From: Ferrimonas gelatinilytica
GTDB lineage: Bacteria > Pseudomonadota > Gammaproteobacteria > Enterobacterales > Shewanellaceae
Direction of reading: 5' to 3'
Assembly (NCBI RefSeq): GCF_039544205.1
Contig: NZ_BAABLF010000029.1
Coordinates: forward strand, 62,001 to 126,000
DNA: 64,000 nucleotides
Shown here: positions 33,136 to 42,651 of the stretch, one piece after another
Position numbering within the stretch: the stretch's first letter is position 1
Layout: every line of letters begins with the position of its first letter
Notes under the pieces: generated by a model
The model's input: only the letters and a program-made list of their open reading frames with translations
Told to the model about the DNA's origin: nothing
Databases searched by the model: none
Translations under genes and position numbers: made by a program

Positions 33136-34309
33136 GGTCCACTCCCAGGCTCTGGCGCAGCGTGGCGACATCGGCATAACGGGTCTGCAGATCCTCCCGG
33201 GGGGTCGCGGCACGACGGTCTCTCAGGTTGGCCAGGGAGGCCAGCAGATGTTGCAGCTGGGGGCCGGAGGCGGTGAGCTGACCCAGGTGCTTGCGATCCA
33301 TCGCCTCGGAGGGGCCAACGATGAAGTTCTGCACCAACTGGTCGTGGTGCTGGGTGGCGATTTCACCGTGCAGCTCGCACAGCCTCAGCAGTGCCGCCAG
33401 GTTTTCCTGGTACCAGCTCTGCCCGTGATGTTCCCGAGCCGCCAGGAAGTCGTCCATCAGGCTGCGCCGACGCATGCAATCCCGCAGGATCCGCTGATCC
33501 TCCGGCATCATGTAGAGGAACTTCTCCACCAGCATCCGACCGTAGTCCGGGTCGTTGGCACGGCACAGGCCCAGCAGCATGTCGATCACGTTGATGCCCG
33601 CGAAATCGCCGGCATTGGCGCCGCGGTAGACCTGGCCACCCACATGGTGGGGCTTGTAGTAGGGGCGCACGCTGTAAAAGAACTGGTGCGGGTCCAGGGT
33701 ACGGAACAGCATCGCGTTGCTCTCCCGTACCTCCCGCAGCGCCTGCTCCGCCGTGCGCAGCAGGTCCAGGGTGATGGGGTGTGAGATCCCCAGCGCCTGG
33801 GTTTTCAGCAGGGCTTCCGCCGCCCGCTTGAACGCCAGGATCCCCTTAGTGTTGTAATCGATGAAGCAGCGCTCGTCCGCCAGATCCGTGAAGGATTTGT
33901 ACTGTCCCTGGATCGCCCGGTTGTGGGTACAGAGGTGGGCGGTGGCGAAACGGGGCACCACGCCGATGGAGGCGGCGATGTGCATCGCCAGGGCGGAGGC
34001 TTCCTCCTGGGGGGAGCGACGATCTTGGTCCGGGTCCGACAGGCCGTGGCGACGGCAGGCAGCCAGGTAGAAGCCCACATTGCCCAGCAGGTCGAACGCC
34101 GCTTCAAACCCCTCGTCGGTGTTCCCCTCCGCCAGCAGGGCCCGGCAGAACTCCCGTCCCTGTTGCTCCAGGGTCTGTTTGAGTTCGGTGCCAACCCCAT
34201 CGACGTTGGCGGGATCCGGCTGGGCAAGATAAAGCCCCTCCAGCTCGCTGTTGAGGCGGATAAAATCGCTGCGGATCCAGCGGTCGAAGTCGGCGACGTT
34301 ATGGCTCAT
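33128..34309 (-). CDS. PrnB/indoleamine 2,3-dioxygenase-superfamily protein (DUF1864-like)
   Basis: This 393-residue all-helical protein resembles the heme-containing PrnB branch of the indoleamine/tryptophan dioxygenase superfamily, marked by SVRPYYKPHHVGGQVYRGA (residues around 210-230) and INVIDMLLGL. PrnB acts on 7-chlorotryptophan in pyrrolnitrin synthesis, while bacterial relatives outside that cluster have no assigned substrate. The pairing with a kynureninase-like gene suggests oxidative opening of a tryptophan-like ring; the formamidase needed between the two steps is not seen here. I chose the ATG at 34309 over an in-frame GTG at 34330, because GGGAG lies nine bases before it. Confidence 0.78.
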   Translation of the reverse strand: MSHNVADFDRWIRSDFIRLNSELEGLYLAQPDPANVDGVGTELKQTLEQQGREFCRALLAEGNTDEGFEAAFDLLGNVGFYLAACRRHGLSDPDQDRRSPQEEASALAMHIAASIGVVPRFATAHLCTHNRAIQGQYKSFTDLADERCFIDYNTKGILAFKRAAEALLKTQALGISHPITLDLLRTAEQALREVRESNAMLFRTLDPHQFFYSVRPYYKPHHVGGQVYRGANAGDFAGINVIDMLLGLCRANDPDYGRMLVEKFLYMMPEDQRILRDCMRRRSLMDDFLAAREHHGQSWYQENLAALLRLCELHGEIATQHHDQLVQNFIVGPSEAMDRKHLGQLTASGPQLQHLLASLANLRDRRAATPREDLQTRYADVATLRQSLGVDHD

Positions 34310-34556
34310 GACGTGACGCTCCCTGCTCACAAAAAATCGAATCCCAGCAACCTAGCACCCCTGCGGGGGCGACAACAGGCAGCGGTCCGGATCCGACATT
34401 GCGCCTATGGCAAGCCACCTGCCCGCCGCTGTCACCTTAAGTTGCCAATGGGGCTTCGCACCATTCAGGGTGGGTCAAGCCTCTTTGTGGCAGATTATAC
34501 GCCGACCCCTTCTCTCATTTTGCCTTCGAAACCTTCACCTGGGCCCCACTATCCTG

Positions 34557-35438
34557 ATGCTCGTAAACCCGCTTCCGACATCCGCTGCAGATCCCAAACC
34601 GACTCTGCGCAGCCTGATGGCCGTGCTGATTAGCCTGCCGATCACCAGCCCCATTCAGGCGGGCAGTTGGGAGATCGAGCTAGGTACCTTCTTCTCCCAG
34701 ACCGATACCAATATCCGCGTCTACGACCCTTTTGCCGAGAAGGACCGCATCCTCAACTTCGAATCGGAGTTGATGCTGCCCCATGACAGGAGCCTGCCCT
34801 ACTTTGATGTGGAGTACCGCTTCAACGATCGTCACCATCTCTACTTCGACTGGCGCCGGCTGCACAGGGACGGAACTCAGGAGGATGTTACAGACCCTTT
34901 CCAGTTCACCATCAATGGTTACACCTACCATGTTGAGGCCGGCTCCTACCTGGAAACCGTGCTGGAGGTGGATATCATGCGGTTTGGATACGGCTTCCGG
35001 TTCTTTCAGGGTGAAGACCTAGCGCTGGACTTGCTTGCCGGTGTACACGTGACCCACCTGGGCCTGGGTTTTATCGGCGACCTCCGGCTGGAGATCGAGC
35101 CGGAACCTACTGGCGGAGGAGACAGCGAGATCCACGGTGAAGTGTTCAGTGCCGTCACCGCCCCCCTACCCAATCTGGGACTGCGGATGGAGTTTACGGT
35201 GGGGGAGCGGATCGTGTTCATCAGCCACGGCCATGCTTTTTACCTGGAGGTCGATGAGATCACCGGCTGGATGTATGAATTGGAGGTGGCAGCACGCTAC
35301 CGGATCTCCGAGGCCTGGAGCGTGACCGGCTCTCTCAGCTACTACGAACTGGGCGTGGATTACCGCACCAAGCTCACCACCATCGACGTCACCTACGAGT
35401 TTTATGGTCCGATGCTGAAAGTCGCCTACCGCTTCTGA
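34557..35438 (+). CDS. Predicted beta-barrel outer-membrane protein
   Basis: A protein of up to 294 residues with alternating amphipathic strands and a terminal aromatic (KVAYRF), typical of outer-membrane barrels. A signal-like hydrophobic stretch (LMAVLISLPITSPIQA) precedes the mature start GSWEIELGTFF. The start is uncertain: the ATG at 34557 leaves a long n-region, and the ATG at 34617 gives a compact signal peptide, but neither has a strong ribosome site. Predicted strands include FDVEYRFNDRHHLYFDWRRL and LEVAARYRISEAWSVTGSL. No family is recognised. It diverges from the PrnB-like gene across a 250-base spacer. Confidence 0.72.
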   Translation: MLVNPLPTSAADPKPTLRSLMAVLISLPITSPIQAGSWEIELGTFFSQTDTNIRVYDPFAEKDRILNFESELMLPHDRSLPYFDVEYRFNDRHHLYFDWRRLHRDGTQEDVTDPFQFTINGYTYHVEAGSYLETVLEVDIMRFGYGFRFFQGEDLALDLLAGVHVTHLGLGFIGDLRLEIEPEPTGGGDSEIHGEVFSAVTAPLPNLGLRMEFTVGERIVFISHGHAFYLEVDEITGWMYELEVAARYRISEAWSVTGSLSYYELGVDYRTKLTTIDVTYEFYGPMLKVAYRF

Positions 35439-35534
35439 CCCGAACCAGAACGTCATGGGAAACGGGCCTCACGACCCGCAAGGGTTGGATAAAAAGCGTT
35501 CGTTCAACAATAGTTAGCCTTAAGCTTACCAACG

Positions 35535-37022
35535 ATGATCGCCATGAAACTGTTCGCCTCTAAACTCCCCCAAGCGCTGTGGCTACTGTTGCTCCAACTC
35601 TGGCTGATACCGGGACTTTCCGGTTGTTCCAGCGCCCCCCCAGAACCACCGGAGGGGTTTGAGCTTAACTGGCAGGGCCAAACCGTGCCTGGTGAGGTTT
35701 TCCTCATTCCCACCGCGCCCCAGTCCCTGGCCTATCGACTGGAGGCGATTGACCAGGCGACCGAGTTTATTGACATCACCTACTTCACCTGGAATCACGA
35801 TGTGTCCGGAATTTACGTCTACCACGCCCTGTTACAGGCGGCGCAGAGGGGCGTCAAAGTGCGGGTACTGCTGGACGACCTGCTGGTGTTCAACGACCGC
35901 TGGCTTAAGGATCTGGACCAACACCCCAACATGGATATCCGGATATTCAACCCCTTCGATGTTCGCCACACCGGCTGGTTCACCCGTGCGTTCAACTTTC
36001 AGTTTCGCAAAAAAGCTCTCAACCACCGCATGCACCAGAAGTACTTCAACGTGGATGGGGAGCTGCTGATCATCGGCGGCCGTAACATCGGTGATGACTA
36101 TTTCGGGCTCAGTGACAGCGCCAACTTCTTCGATCTGGACCTGCTGGTGCGGGGAGAAAGCCTGCGCCAGTTTGAAGCCAACTTCGAACTGTTCTGGCGC
36201 CATGAGGAATCCGTCCCTGTGGACCAGGTGCTTTCTGGTGAGCCCAGCGAGCAGCAGAGCCTGTTTCTTGAAGATTTTCAGGAGATGAAGGATGAGCACC
36301 CGGATGTGGTCAGGGCTATCGCCGAAGTGCGGGCCGCACTGCCGGAGCCGGACTACATCTCTGCGCTGGTCACGCCGGCGTTCGATGACATGGAGAAGTT
36401 CGAGGACTCGCTGCCCTATTTCCGCCGCCGGATCGAGCAGTTCCTGCTGACCTACCCGACCCAGCACAAGGAGCTGCTGATCTCCACCCCCTACATGATC
36501 CCCAACGGCGATGAGTTCACCGCGACCCAGGCGTTTCTCGAGAACGGAGCCGACGTTATCCTGCTGACCAACAGCGCCGCCTCCAACGACTCGGGATTCG
36601 TCGCCGCCTATTACGACAAATACCGTAAACCGCTGCTGGAGATGGGTGTTGACATCTATGAATATGACAGCGAAGCGGTGCACCCCCCCTACCTCCACCA
36701 AGCCACCACCTACTACCACAACAAGGCCTTCGTCATCGATGACTGGCTCAGCTACATCGGCTCGTCCAACTTCGATCCCCGTTCCGACCACCTCAACTTC
36801 GAGATGGGCATGATGATCGAGAGCCAGGAGTTCGCAGAAGCGTTATCGGAGTATCTGTTACTGTCGCAGTTGGACAATTTCTGGCACGTCACGCTCGACG
36901 AGGAGGGCAACCCCCAGTGGGAGAAAGGGCAAGTGATTGAACATACCAACCCCCGCACCGCACCGATACGCGCCCTGCCCGCCTGGTTTTATCGCCTGTT
37001 CAATATCCAGCACGATATCTGA
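35535..37022 (+). CDS. Phospholipase D-family lipoprotein (ClsC-like)
   Basis: This 495-residue protein has a lipoprotein signal with lipobox LSGC and two HKD motifs: HQKYFNVD followed by GGRNIGDDYF in the N-terminal half, and HNKAFVID followed by GSSNFDPRSDHLNFE in the C-terminal half. Two intact HKDs and the length match bacterial cardiolipin synthase C-like enzymes, which transfer phosphatidyl groups between phospholipids. A lipoprotein anchor is less common for ClsC and would place the active site in the periplasm. An alternative ATG nine bases downstream also gives a good signal peptide; neither has a strong ribosome site. Confidence 0.87.
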   Translation: MIAMKLFASKLPQALWLLLLQLWLIPGLSGCSSAPPEPPEGFELNWQGQTVPGEVFLIPTAPQSLAYRLEAIDQATEFIDITYFTWNHDVSGIYVYHALLQAAQRGVKVRVLLDDLLVFNDRWLKDLDQHPNMDIRIFNPFDVRHTGWFTRAFNFQFRKKALNHRMHQKYFNVDGELLIIGGRNIGDDYFGLSDSANFFDLDLLVRGESLRQFEANFELFWRHEESVPVDQVLSGEPSEQQSLFLEDFQEMKDEHPDVVRAIAEVRAALPEPDYISALVTPAFDDMEKFEDSLPYFRRRIEQFLLTYPTQHKELLISTPYMIPNGDEFTATQAFLENGADVILLTNSAASNDSGFVAAYYDKYRKPLLEMGVDIYEYDSEAVHPPYLHQATTYYHNKAFVIDDWLSYIGSSNFDPRSDHLNFEMGMMIESQEFAEALSEYLLLSQLDNFWHVTLDEEGNPQWEKGQVIEHTNPRTAPIRALPAWFYRLFNIQHDI

Positions 37023-37123
37023 CCAAGAAGGGACTGGGCCGGCTGTGGTCATGAACGGAGAGCCAACAGTGGCCAGAGTTGCCTACAGCGTCAAGTTCGA
37101 TCCTAACCCGCCCCGGGAAACGA

Positions 37124-37152
37124 AAGCGCCCGCTTCTGAGAGGCGGGCGCTT
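37124..37152 (-). terminator. Terminator of the SYLF gene
   Basis: A 10-bp stem (AAGCGCCCGC with its complement at 37143-37152) is followed on the minus strand by TCGTTTC. It lies 21 bases past the SYLF stop and could also end transcripts from the phospholipase gene. Confidence 0.8.
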
Positions 37153-37172
37153 GAATGTCAATCAACTAGCGG

Positions 37173-37727
37173 CTAATTGATCGGCTTGAAGCTGAAGGAC
37201 TGACCGTTGATCGCCGCTTCATACATCAGGCCACCGATCGCCATGGTGAAGACCGCCATGCCGCCGCTGTAGCTGTTCTCGGCCTGGCTTTCACCGGCAC
37301 CGGCTGAGGTGCCCTTGGAGCCCGCCTCAGCGGACGCGCCGGCGGTCAGGGCCACCGCACTGGCCTGGGCGCCAAACTCGAAGTTACCGCTGGTAAATTC
37401 CTCATAGGCGTCGGCATTCTGGAAGAAGATGATCTGGCTGTAAGCCTGCCCACCCAGCTGCAGCCCAAAACTCACCTGGGCCAGTTTCGTGGTGCCAGTT
37501 AGCTCGCCTCCCCGGTACACCTTGCCCTTACCATAGGCACCGCCAATGCCCATACCGCCCTTACCCACCTTGGGGAAGATGGCGTAACCGTAAGCGTTGG
37601 CAAAGAAGGGGGCTGTGGCCTCCGCCGCCTGGAACCTCTTGAGCGCTTCGCTGACGTCATCCGCCCGAGTCAGGGGAGTGAAGAGCAGGGCCATAGCCGC
37701 CAGGGCCAGAGTGATCAATTTGTTCAT
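37173..37727 (-). CDS. SYLF/YSC84-domain secreted protein
   Basis: This 184-residue protein has a signal peptide (MNKLITLALAAMALLFTPLTR) and the YSC84/SYLF domain, with AIFPKVGKGGMGIGGAYGKG near residue 50 and the Gly/Ala-rich SAGAGESQAENSYSGG segment toward the end. In eukaryotes the domain binds phosphoinositides; in bacteria its role is unknown, although the family is often called lipid-binding YSC84. It is the first gene on the minus strand after cysK-grx and has its own terminator. The 90-base spacer upstream carries a CTAGGAACC-type sequence similar to the intergenic palindrome family. Confidence 0.88.
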   Translation of the reverse strand: MNKLITLALAAMALLFTPLTRADDVSEALKRFQAAEATAPFFANAYGYAIFPKVGKGGMGIGGAYGKGKVYRGGELTGTTKLAQVSFGLQLGGQAYSQIIFFQNADAYEEFTSGNFEFGAQASAVALTAGASAEAGSKGTSAGAGESQAENSYSGGMAVFTMAIGGLMYEAAINGQSFSFKPIN

Positions 37728-37816
37728 CGTATATCCTTACTTGGGCCTAGGAACCAGAAACTCGTGTCTTTGCACAGTGAGTATAAGCCAGGGGGCGGAT
37801 CACCGCGGGAGCCCCC

Positions 37817-39283
37817 CTATCGTGGGTGCAACCAACTGGGCAGCAAGCTGTAGGGATCCAGGCTGACGCTGTCGTCAAAGGGGACCCCCGCCTGCTTCAG
37901 CCGGGTTTGCAGGCTGCCCTCTTTAAGCTGGTCCAGCAGGTCCGTACAACCACCGATAAACTCACCACCGATGAAGATCTGTGGCAGGGTGTTCCACCCG
38001 GTTTTATCCCGCAGCACCGCGCGGATCTTGGCTCCCCGCTCCTGTGCCTGGTAGGCCACCGAATCCAGGTCCAGGCTAACAAACTCAATGCCATAGGCTT
38101 TGAATACCTTGCGGACGGTCCAGCAAAATTCGCACCACTCCAGCGCGTACATCACCACCGGGTTTGCCGGGTCGGCCAGGGTTTCCGCAACCTCCTGCTG
38201 GGCGGCGGGATCCAGCGGCCCGGCCGGAGGCACGCTGGCCGGTGCCGAGCCGGCAGTGTCGAAGCGGTAGTTGGGGGTCGAGCGGGAGAGCGCCATCTCC
38301 TCGTCGGTCATCTCGGCGGCCACCCCTTCAAACAGTGGGGTACTGAGGTAGCGCTCGCCGGTATCCGGCAGCATGCAGAGGATCCGGCTCCCCTTAGGGG
38401 CTTCCCGAGCCACCTCCAGCGCACCGGCAAAGGTCGCACCACCTGAGATCCCCACCAGGATCCCCTCCTTGGCGGCCAACTCCGCACTGCAGCGCAGCGC
38501 GTCCCGGCCATCAATGGGACAGAACGCGTCGATGCGCCCCTGCTCCAGCACCGGTTGGGCCAGCTCGGGAATGAAGTCCGGGCTCCAGCCCTGCATCATG
38601 TGTGGACGAAAACTGGGGTGGCTGCCCTGGCTCGGTTGGGGGGTACCACTGGCAAGGATGGGTGAATTGTCCGGCTCACAGACGATGATCCGGGTCTTCG
38701 GGCTCTCGGCCCGCAACACCCGGGAGACCCCATTGAGCGTCCCTGCGGTACCAAAACCGGTGACCCAGTAATCCAGCGTCACATCCTCGAAGTCCCGCAG
38801 GATCTCTCTGGCGGTGGTGCGCTCATGGATCTCGGCATTGGCGGGGTTTTCAAACTGGCGCGACTGCCACCAGCCATGTTTCTCCGCTAACTCCACCGCC
38901 TTGTTGACCATGCCGCTGCCCTTCTCGTGGGCCGGAGTCAACACCACCTTGGCACCGAGGAAACGCATCAGCTTGCGCCGCTCGACACTGAAGTTCTCCG
39001 CCATGGTCACCACCAGGGGATAGCCTTTTTGGGCACACACCATGGCCAGGCCGATGCCGGTATTTCCACTGGTGGCCTCCACCACCGTCTGCCCCGGCCG
39101 CAAGCTGCCATCCCGCTCGCCCGCTTCTATCACCCCCAGCGCCAGGCGATCTTTCACCGACCCCATGGGGTTGAAGGACTCCACCTTCACGTAAAGCTCA
39201 CAGCCGTGGCTGTCGATCCGGTTGATCCGCACCACCGGCGTGTTACCGATGGTCTCCAGTATGCTGTCATAACGCCGTGCCAT
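37817..39283 (-). CDS. Cysteine synthase-glutaredoxin fusion
   Basis: This 488-residue protein joins a cysteine synthase-like PLP domain (about residues 1-320) to a glutaredoxin domain (about 375-470). The PLP lysine is Lys44 in FNPMGSVKDR, and the phosphate-binding GFGTAGT loop is visible. The glutaredoxin domain carries CEFC (Cys384-Cys387) after ALEW. Between them is a linker of about 50 residues. The fused thiol domain may reduce disulfides or use glutathione near the sulfide-adding site; cystathionine beta-synthase-like activity is an alternative for the PLP part. The start at 39283 has GGAGGAT upstream and matches the family N-terminus; the longer frame is not coding. Confidence 0.9.
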   Translation of the reverse strand: MARRYDSILETIGNTPVVRINRIDSHGCELYVKVESFNPMGSVKDRLALGVIEAGERDGSLRPGQTVVEATSGNTGIGLAMVCAQKGYPLVVTMAENFSVERRKLMRFLGAKVVLTPAHEKGSGMVNKAVELAEKHGWWQSRQFENPANAEIHERTTAREILRDFEDVTLDYWVTGFGTAGTLNGVSRVLRAESPKTRIIVCEPDNSPILASGTPQPSQGSHPSFRPHMMQGWSPDFIPELAQPVLEQGRIDAFCPIDGRDALRCSAELAAKEGILVGISGGATFAGALEVAREAPKGSRILCMLPDTGERYLSTPLFEGVAAEMTDEEMALSRSTPNYRFDTAGSAPASVPPAGPLDPAAQQEVAETLADPANPVVMYALEWCEFCWTVRKVFKAYGIEFVSLDLDSVAYQAQERGAKIRAVLRDKTGWNTLPQIFIGGEFIGGCTDLLDQLKEGSLQTRLKQAGVPFDDSVSLDPYSLLPSWLHPR

Positions 39284-39523
39284 ACCGCTTATCCTCCACG
39301 CCACCTTAAAGCCCTTAAAATGAAACCAAGGGCGCGGCCAGATCACAGGCCCGGGAACCAGGCAATAGGTTCCAGGAATCCGGAGCTGGACTCGCGAGGC
39401 CACTGCGAACTTAGCCCCATGCTCAAGGCTAGCAACCCATCACCGCGGCGACCGGCTTTTCCTCCCCCCCAGCGACCGGATTCCGCTAAAGTTTTTGCAC
39501 CCCCATCCATCTGGAGTGCCGCT

Positions 39524-40294
39524 GTGTTTGACTGGATCAGCAGCCCGGAAGCCTGGATCGCCCTGGCGACGCTCACCACCCTGGAGATCGTCCTCGGCAT
39601 CGACAACATCATCTTTATCTCCATCCTGGTAGGCCGCCTGCCCGCGGCGCAGCGGGAACGAGCCCGTCGCCTCGGCTTGATGCTGGCCATGGTCACCCGG
39701 TTGGCGCTGCTCTTTTCCCTCACCTGGGTGATGGGACTGACTGAGCCCTGGTTCGAGATCCTGGGCCGCGCCATTTCCAGCCGGGACCTGATCCTGATAG
39801 GCGGGGGGCTGTTCCTGTTGGCGAAGTCGACCCTGGAGATCCACAACAGCCTGGAGGGGGCCAAGGAAGTGCACGGACCCGGCAAGGTCAATGGAATGGC
39901 GATGGTCCTGATTCAGATTGCCCTGCTGGACCTGGTGTTTTCGCTGGACTCGGTGATCACCGCGGTGGGGTTGGCGGAGGACCTGGCGGTCATGGCGATC
40001 GCCATCGTCCTGGCGGTGGTTGTCATGTTGATGGCCGCCCGACGCATCGGCGAGTTTGTCGACCAGCACCCGACGGTGAAGATCCTGGCGCTCTCGTTCC
40101 TGGTGCTGGTGGGGATGACCCTGGTGGTGGAGGGCTTCGGCGGTCACGTGCCCAAAGGCTATGTCTACTTCGCGATGGCGTTCTCCGTGTCAGTGGAGAT
40201 GCTCAACCTCAAGCTGCGCAAAACACGCCAGGATCCGGTCAAACTTCGCAAACCGATGGCGCCGGACAGCGGGCTGGAGGGAGAGAGTGAATGA
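39524..40294 (+). CDS. TerC-family membrane protein
   Basis: This 256-residue protein has seven or so membrane helices, with the TerC hallmark EIVLGIDNIIFISILV in helix 1-2 and the repeated DLVFSLDSVITAVG later; these acidic residues lie in the membrane and are thought to bind metal. Members export manganese (Alx, MeeF/MeeY-like) during co-translocational metalation of secreted proteins, or take part in tellurite resistance. The GTG start at 39524 has GGAG seven bases upstream and gives the usual MFDWISSPEAW N-terminus; the open frame upstream overlaps cysK-grx and is not real. It is divergent from cysK-grx across 240 bases. Confidence 0.9.
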   Translation: MFDWISSPEAWIALATLTTLEIVLGIDNIIFISILVGRLPAAQRERARRLGLMLAMVTRLALLFSLTWVMGLTEPWFEILGRAISSRDLILIGGGLFLLAKSTLEIHNSLEGAKEVHGPGKVNGMAMVLIQIALLDLVFSLDSVITAVGLAEDLAVMAIAIVLAVVVMLMAARRIGEFVDQHPTVKILALSFLVLVGMTLVVEGFGGHVPKGYVYFAMAFSVSVEMLNLKLRKTRQDPVKLRKPMAPDSGLEGESE

Positions 40295-40322
40295 GCGGGA
40301 GCGGGCCGACGGATAAACCGCC

Positions 40323-40943
40323 CTAACCCGCCATACGCCTCAGAAAGCTGGCCACCGACGCCTTGGGCTGACGGGCCAACTGCTGCAACAGGCTGAAGCT
40401 GGGATTGTGGATGCCGTGTTCCCGGGCCAGGTCCGCCAGCATTGCCAACCACAGCTTGGCCGTCATCTCCGTATCCGCCAGCGCGCGGTGGAACACCCCA
40501 TCGTGCCGGATCCCCTTGTAACCCACCAGGGTACCCAGCTTATGGTTGGGAGCCTGGGGATAGAGCCGTCGGGCCAGCAGCAACGAGCAGGCGAACTCGC
40601 CCCCATACCCAGCGCCGATCCGCGCCAGCTCCGCATCCAAGAAGCGTCGATCAAAGCTGGCGTTATGGGCCACCAGGTTGTGATCGCCGATGAATTCCGC
40701 AAACTGCGCCATCACCTCAGCGCAGGGCGGCGCCTTGGCCAACTCGGCGTTGTCGATGCCGCAGTAGCTCTCGATAAAGGGGCTGATGGCAAAACCGGGA
40801 TACATCAGCTGCTGGAACCGCGCCACCACCTCGCCCCGATGCAGTTTGACCGCACCGATCTCGATGGCGCGATCACCCCGATCCGGCGACAGACCGGAGG
40901 TTTCAAAGTCTAGGACAATCAGGGTATCAGCGGGCTGGGACAC
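40323..40943 (-). CDS. DnaQ-like 3'-5' exonuclease
   Basis: This 206-residue protein has the DEDDh exonuclease fold: Asp12 and Glu14 in VLDFETSG, a second Asp in HNASFDRRF, and the HRALADTE motif with the catalytic His and last Asp. It is a stand-alone exonuclease like the PolC/DnaQ-related ExoX-type enzymes and not the replicative epsilon subunit, because the surrounding dnaQ context (rnhA) is absent. The GTG start at 40943 is preceded by AAGGA with seven bases of spacing; the open frame runs 19 codons further up to a less likely start. It converges with terC, leaving 28 bases between the stops. Confidence 0.85.
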   Translation of the reverse strand: MSQPADTLIVLDFETSGLSPDRGDRAIEIGAVKLHRGEVVARFQQLMYPGFAISPFIESYCGIDNAELAKAPPCAEVMAQFAEFIGDHNLVAHNASFDRRFLDAELARIGAGYGGEFACSLLLARRLYPQAPNHKLGTLVGYKGIRHDGVFHRALADTEMTAKLWLAMLADLAREHGIHNPSFSLLQQLARQPKASVASFLRRMAG

Positions 40944-41102
40944 AGCAGGGTTCCTTAACAGAGAGGGGGACTGGGTGGCGGCGGTTATCGCCGGAGCCAT
41001 AATAACGCAAAGGTTCCCATCCTGCCCCTGCGGGGACCCATCCCCGTCAACCCGGTGCTGCCGCTCGCCGTGACAGTAACCTGACTACAGAACTGCAGAG
41101 AT

Positions 41103-41126
41103 CAAAAACGGGCCGCTGGGGCCCGT
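41103..41126 (-). terminator. Terminator of the glutathione peroxidase gene
   Basis: A 7-bp GC stem (ACGGGCC with its complement at 41120-41126) is followed on the minus strand by TTTTT (41104-41108 as A on the plus strand). It lies 29 bases past the gpx stop. Confidence 0.85.
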
Positions 41127-41155
41127 ATTCTCGGATCATGCCACCGTCGACGCGC

Positions 41156-41635
<480 letters not shown>

Positions 41636-41744
41636 ACCCAAACCTCCTTGTGTTATCGAGCCCCAGAGTACGAAATACCACCATCAAAGACCAGTGGCTT
41701 CCGGTAGTTATCTCAAACGCCGACAAGGTGATGGTCGATCACTC

Positions 41745-42632
41745 TCAAACGCCGGGGCGCACCCCCAGTGAGTGGCAGATGGCGTAAGAGAGCTCGGCCC
41801 GGTTTAGGGTGTAGAAGTGGAAATCACCCACCCCCTCCCGCGCCAGCACCTTGGTCATCTCGATCGCCACGTTGGCCCCCACCAACTTGCGGGTGGCGGG
41901 GTCCTCCTCCAGGCCGTCGAACATGTGATGGAGCCAGTTGGGGATCCGGATCTTGGCGAAGTTGGCAAATTTGAGCAGCTGCTGGTAGTTGGTGACCGGC
42001 AGGATCCCTGGCACGATCTCCGCATCAATCCCCGCCGCGGCACAGCGGTCACGAAAACGCAGGTAAGCCTCGATATCGAAGAAGAACTGGGTAATCGCCC
42101 GGGTGGCACCGGCATCGACCTTCCGTTTCAGGTTTATCAGGTCCGCCTGGGCACTTCGCGCTTCCGGGTGCACCTCCGGATAGGCGGCGACACTGATCTC
42201 GAAATCGTGCTCCTGGCGCAGCAGGGCCACCAGGTCAGAAGCGTAGCGGTTGGGGTTGGGCTGTCCCTCTGGCACATCCCCGCGCAGGGCCACGATATGA
42301 CGCACCCCCTGCTGCCAGTACTGCCGCGCCAGCTGCCGCAGCTCCTCGTCGCTGGCATCCACCAGGGTCAGGTGCGGTGCCGCCTGCAGACCGGTCTCCG
42401 CGTGGATCCGCTCGATCACCTTGTGGGTCCGATCACGCACCCCGGAGTTGGCGCCATAGGTGACAGAAACGAACTTCGGTTTGAGCGGGGCCAGCCGCTC
42501 CACCGAGGCCCAAAGCGTCTCCTCCATGGCCGGCGAGTTGGGCGGGAAAAACTCGAACGAGATGTTCAGATCGCGCAGGGAGCAGAGTCGCTCGTTCAGC
42601 GCTTCAACCTGCTGGGCGTGAGAAAAGGCCAT
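41745..42632 (-). CDS. metF: 5,10-methylenetetrahydrofolate reductase
   Basis: This 295-residue FAD enzyme makes 5-methyl-THF for methionine synthesis. The start of the TIM barrel FEFFPPNSPAMEETLW, the VTYGANSG loop and the catalytic ITQFFFD segment agree with MetF of E. coli (296). It lies 19 bases after metL and two genes after metB, so metB-metL-metF should be one operon controlled by MetJ through the met boxes at 46264-46311. GGGAG lies nine bases before the ATG. No separate promoter is visible in the metL-metF gap. Confidence 0.97.
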   Translation of the reverse strand: MAFSHAQQVEALNERLCSLRDLNISFEFFPPNSPAMEETLWASVERLAPLKPKFVSVTYGANSGVRDRTHKVIERIHAETGLQAAPHLTLVDASDEELRQLARQYWQQGVRHIVALRGDVPEGQPNPNRYASDLVALLRQEHDFEISVAAYPEVHPEARSAQADLINLKRKVDAGATRAITQFFFDIEAYLRFRDRCAAAGIDAEIVPGILPVTNYQQLLKFANFAKIRIPNWLHHMFDGLEEDPATRKLVGANVAIEMTKVLAREGVGDFHFYTLNRAELSYAICHSLGVRPGV

Positions 42633-42651
42633 GAATGTCGACTCCCTGATA

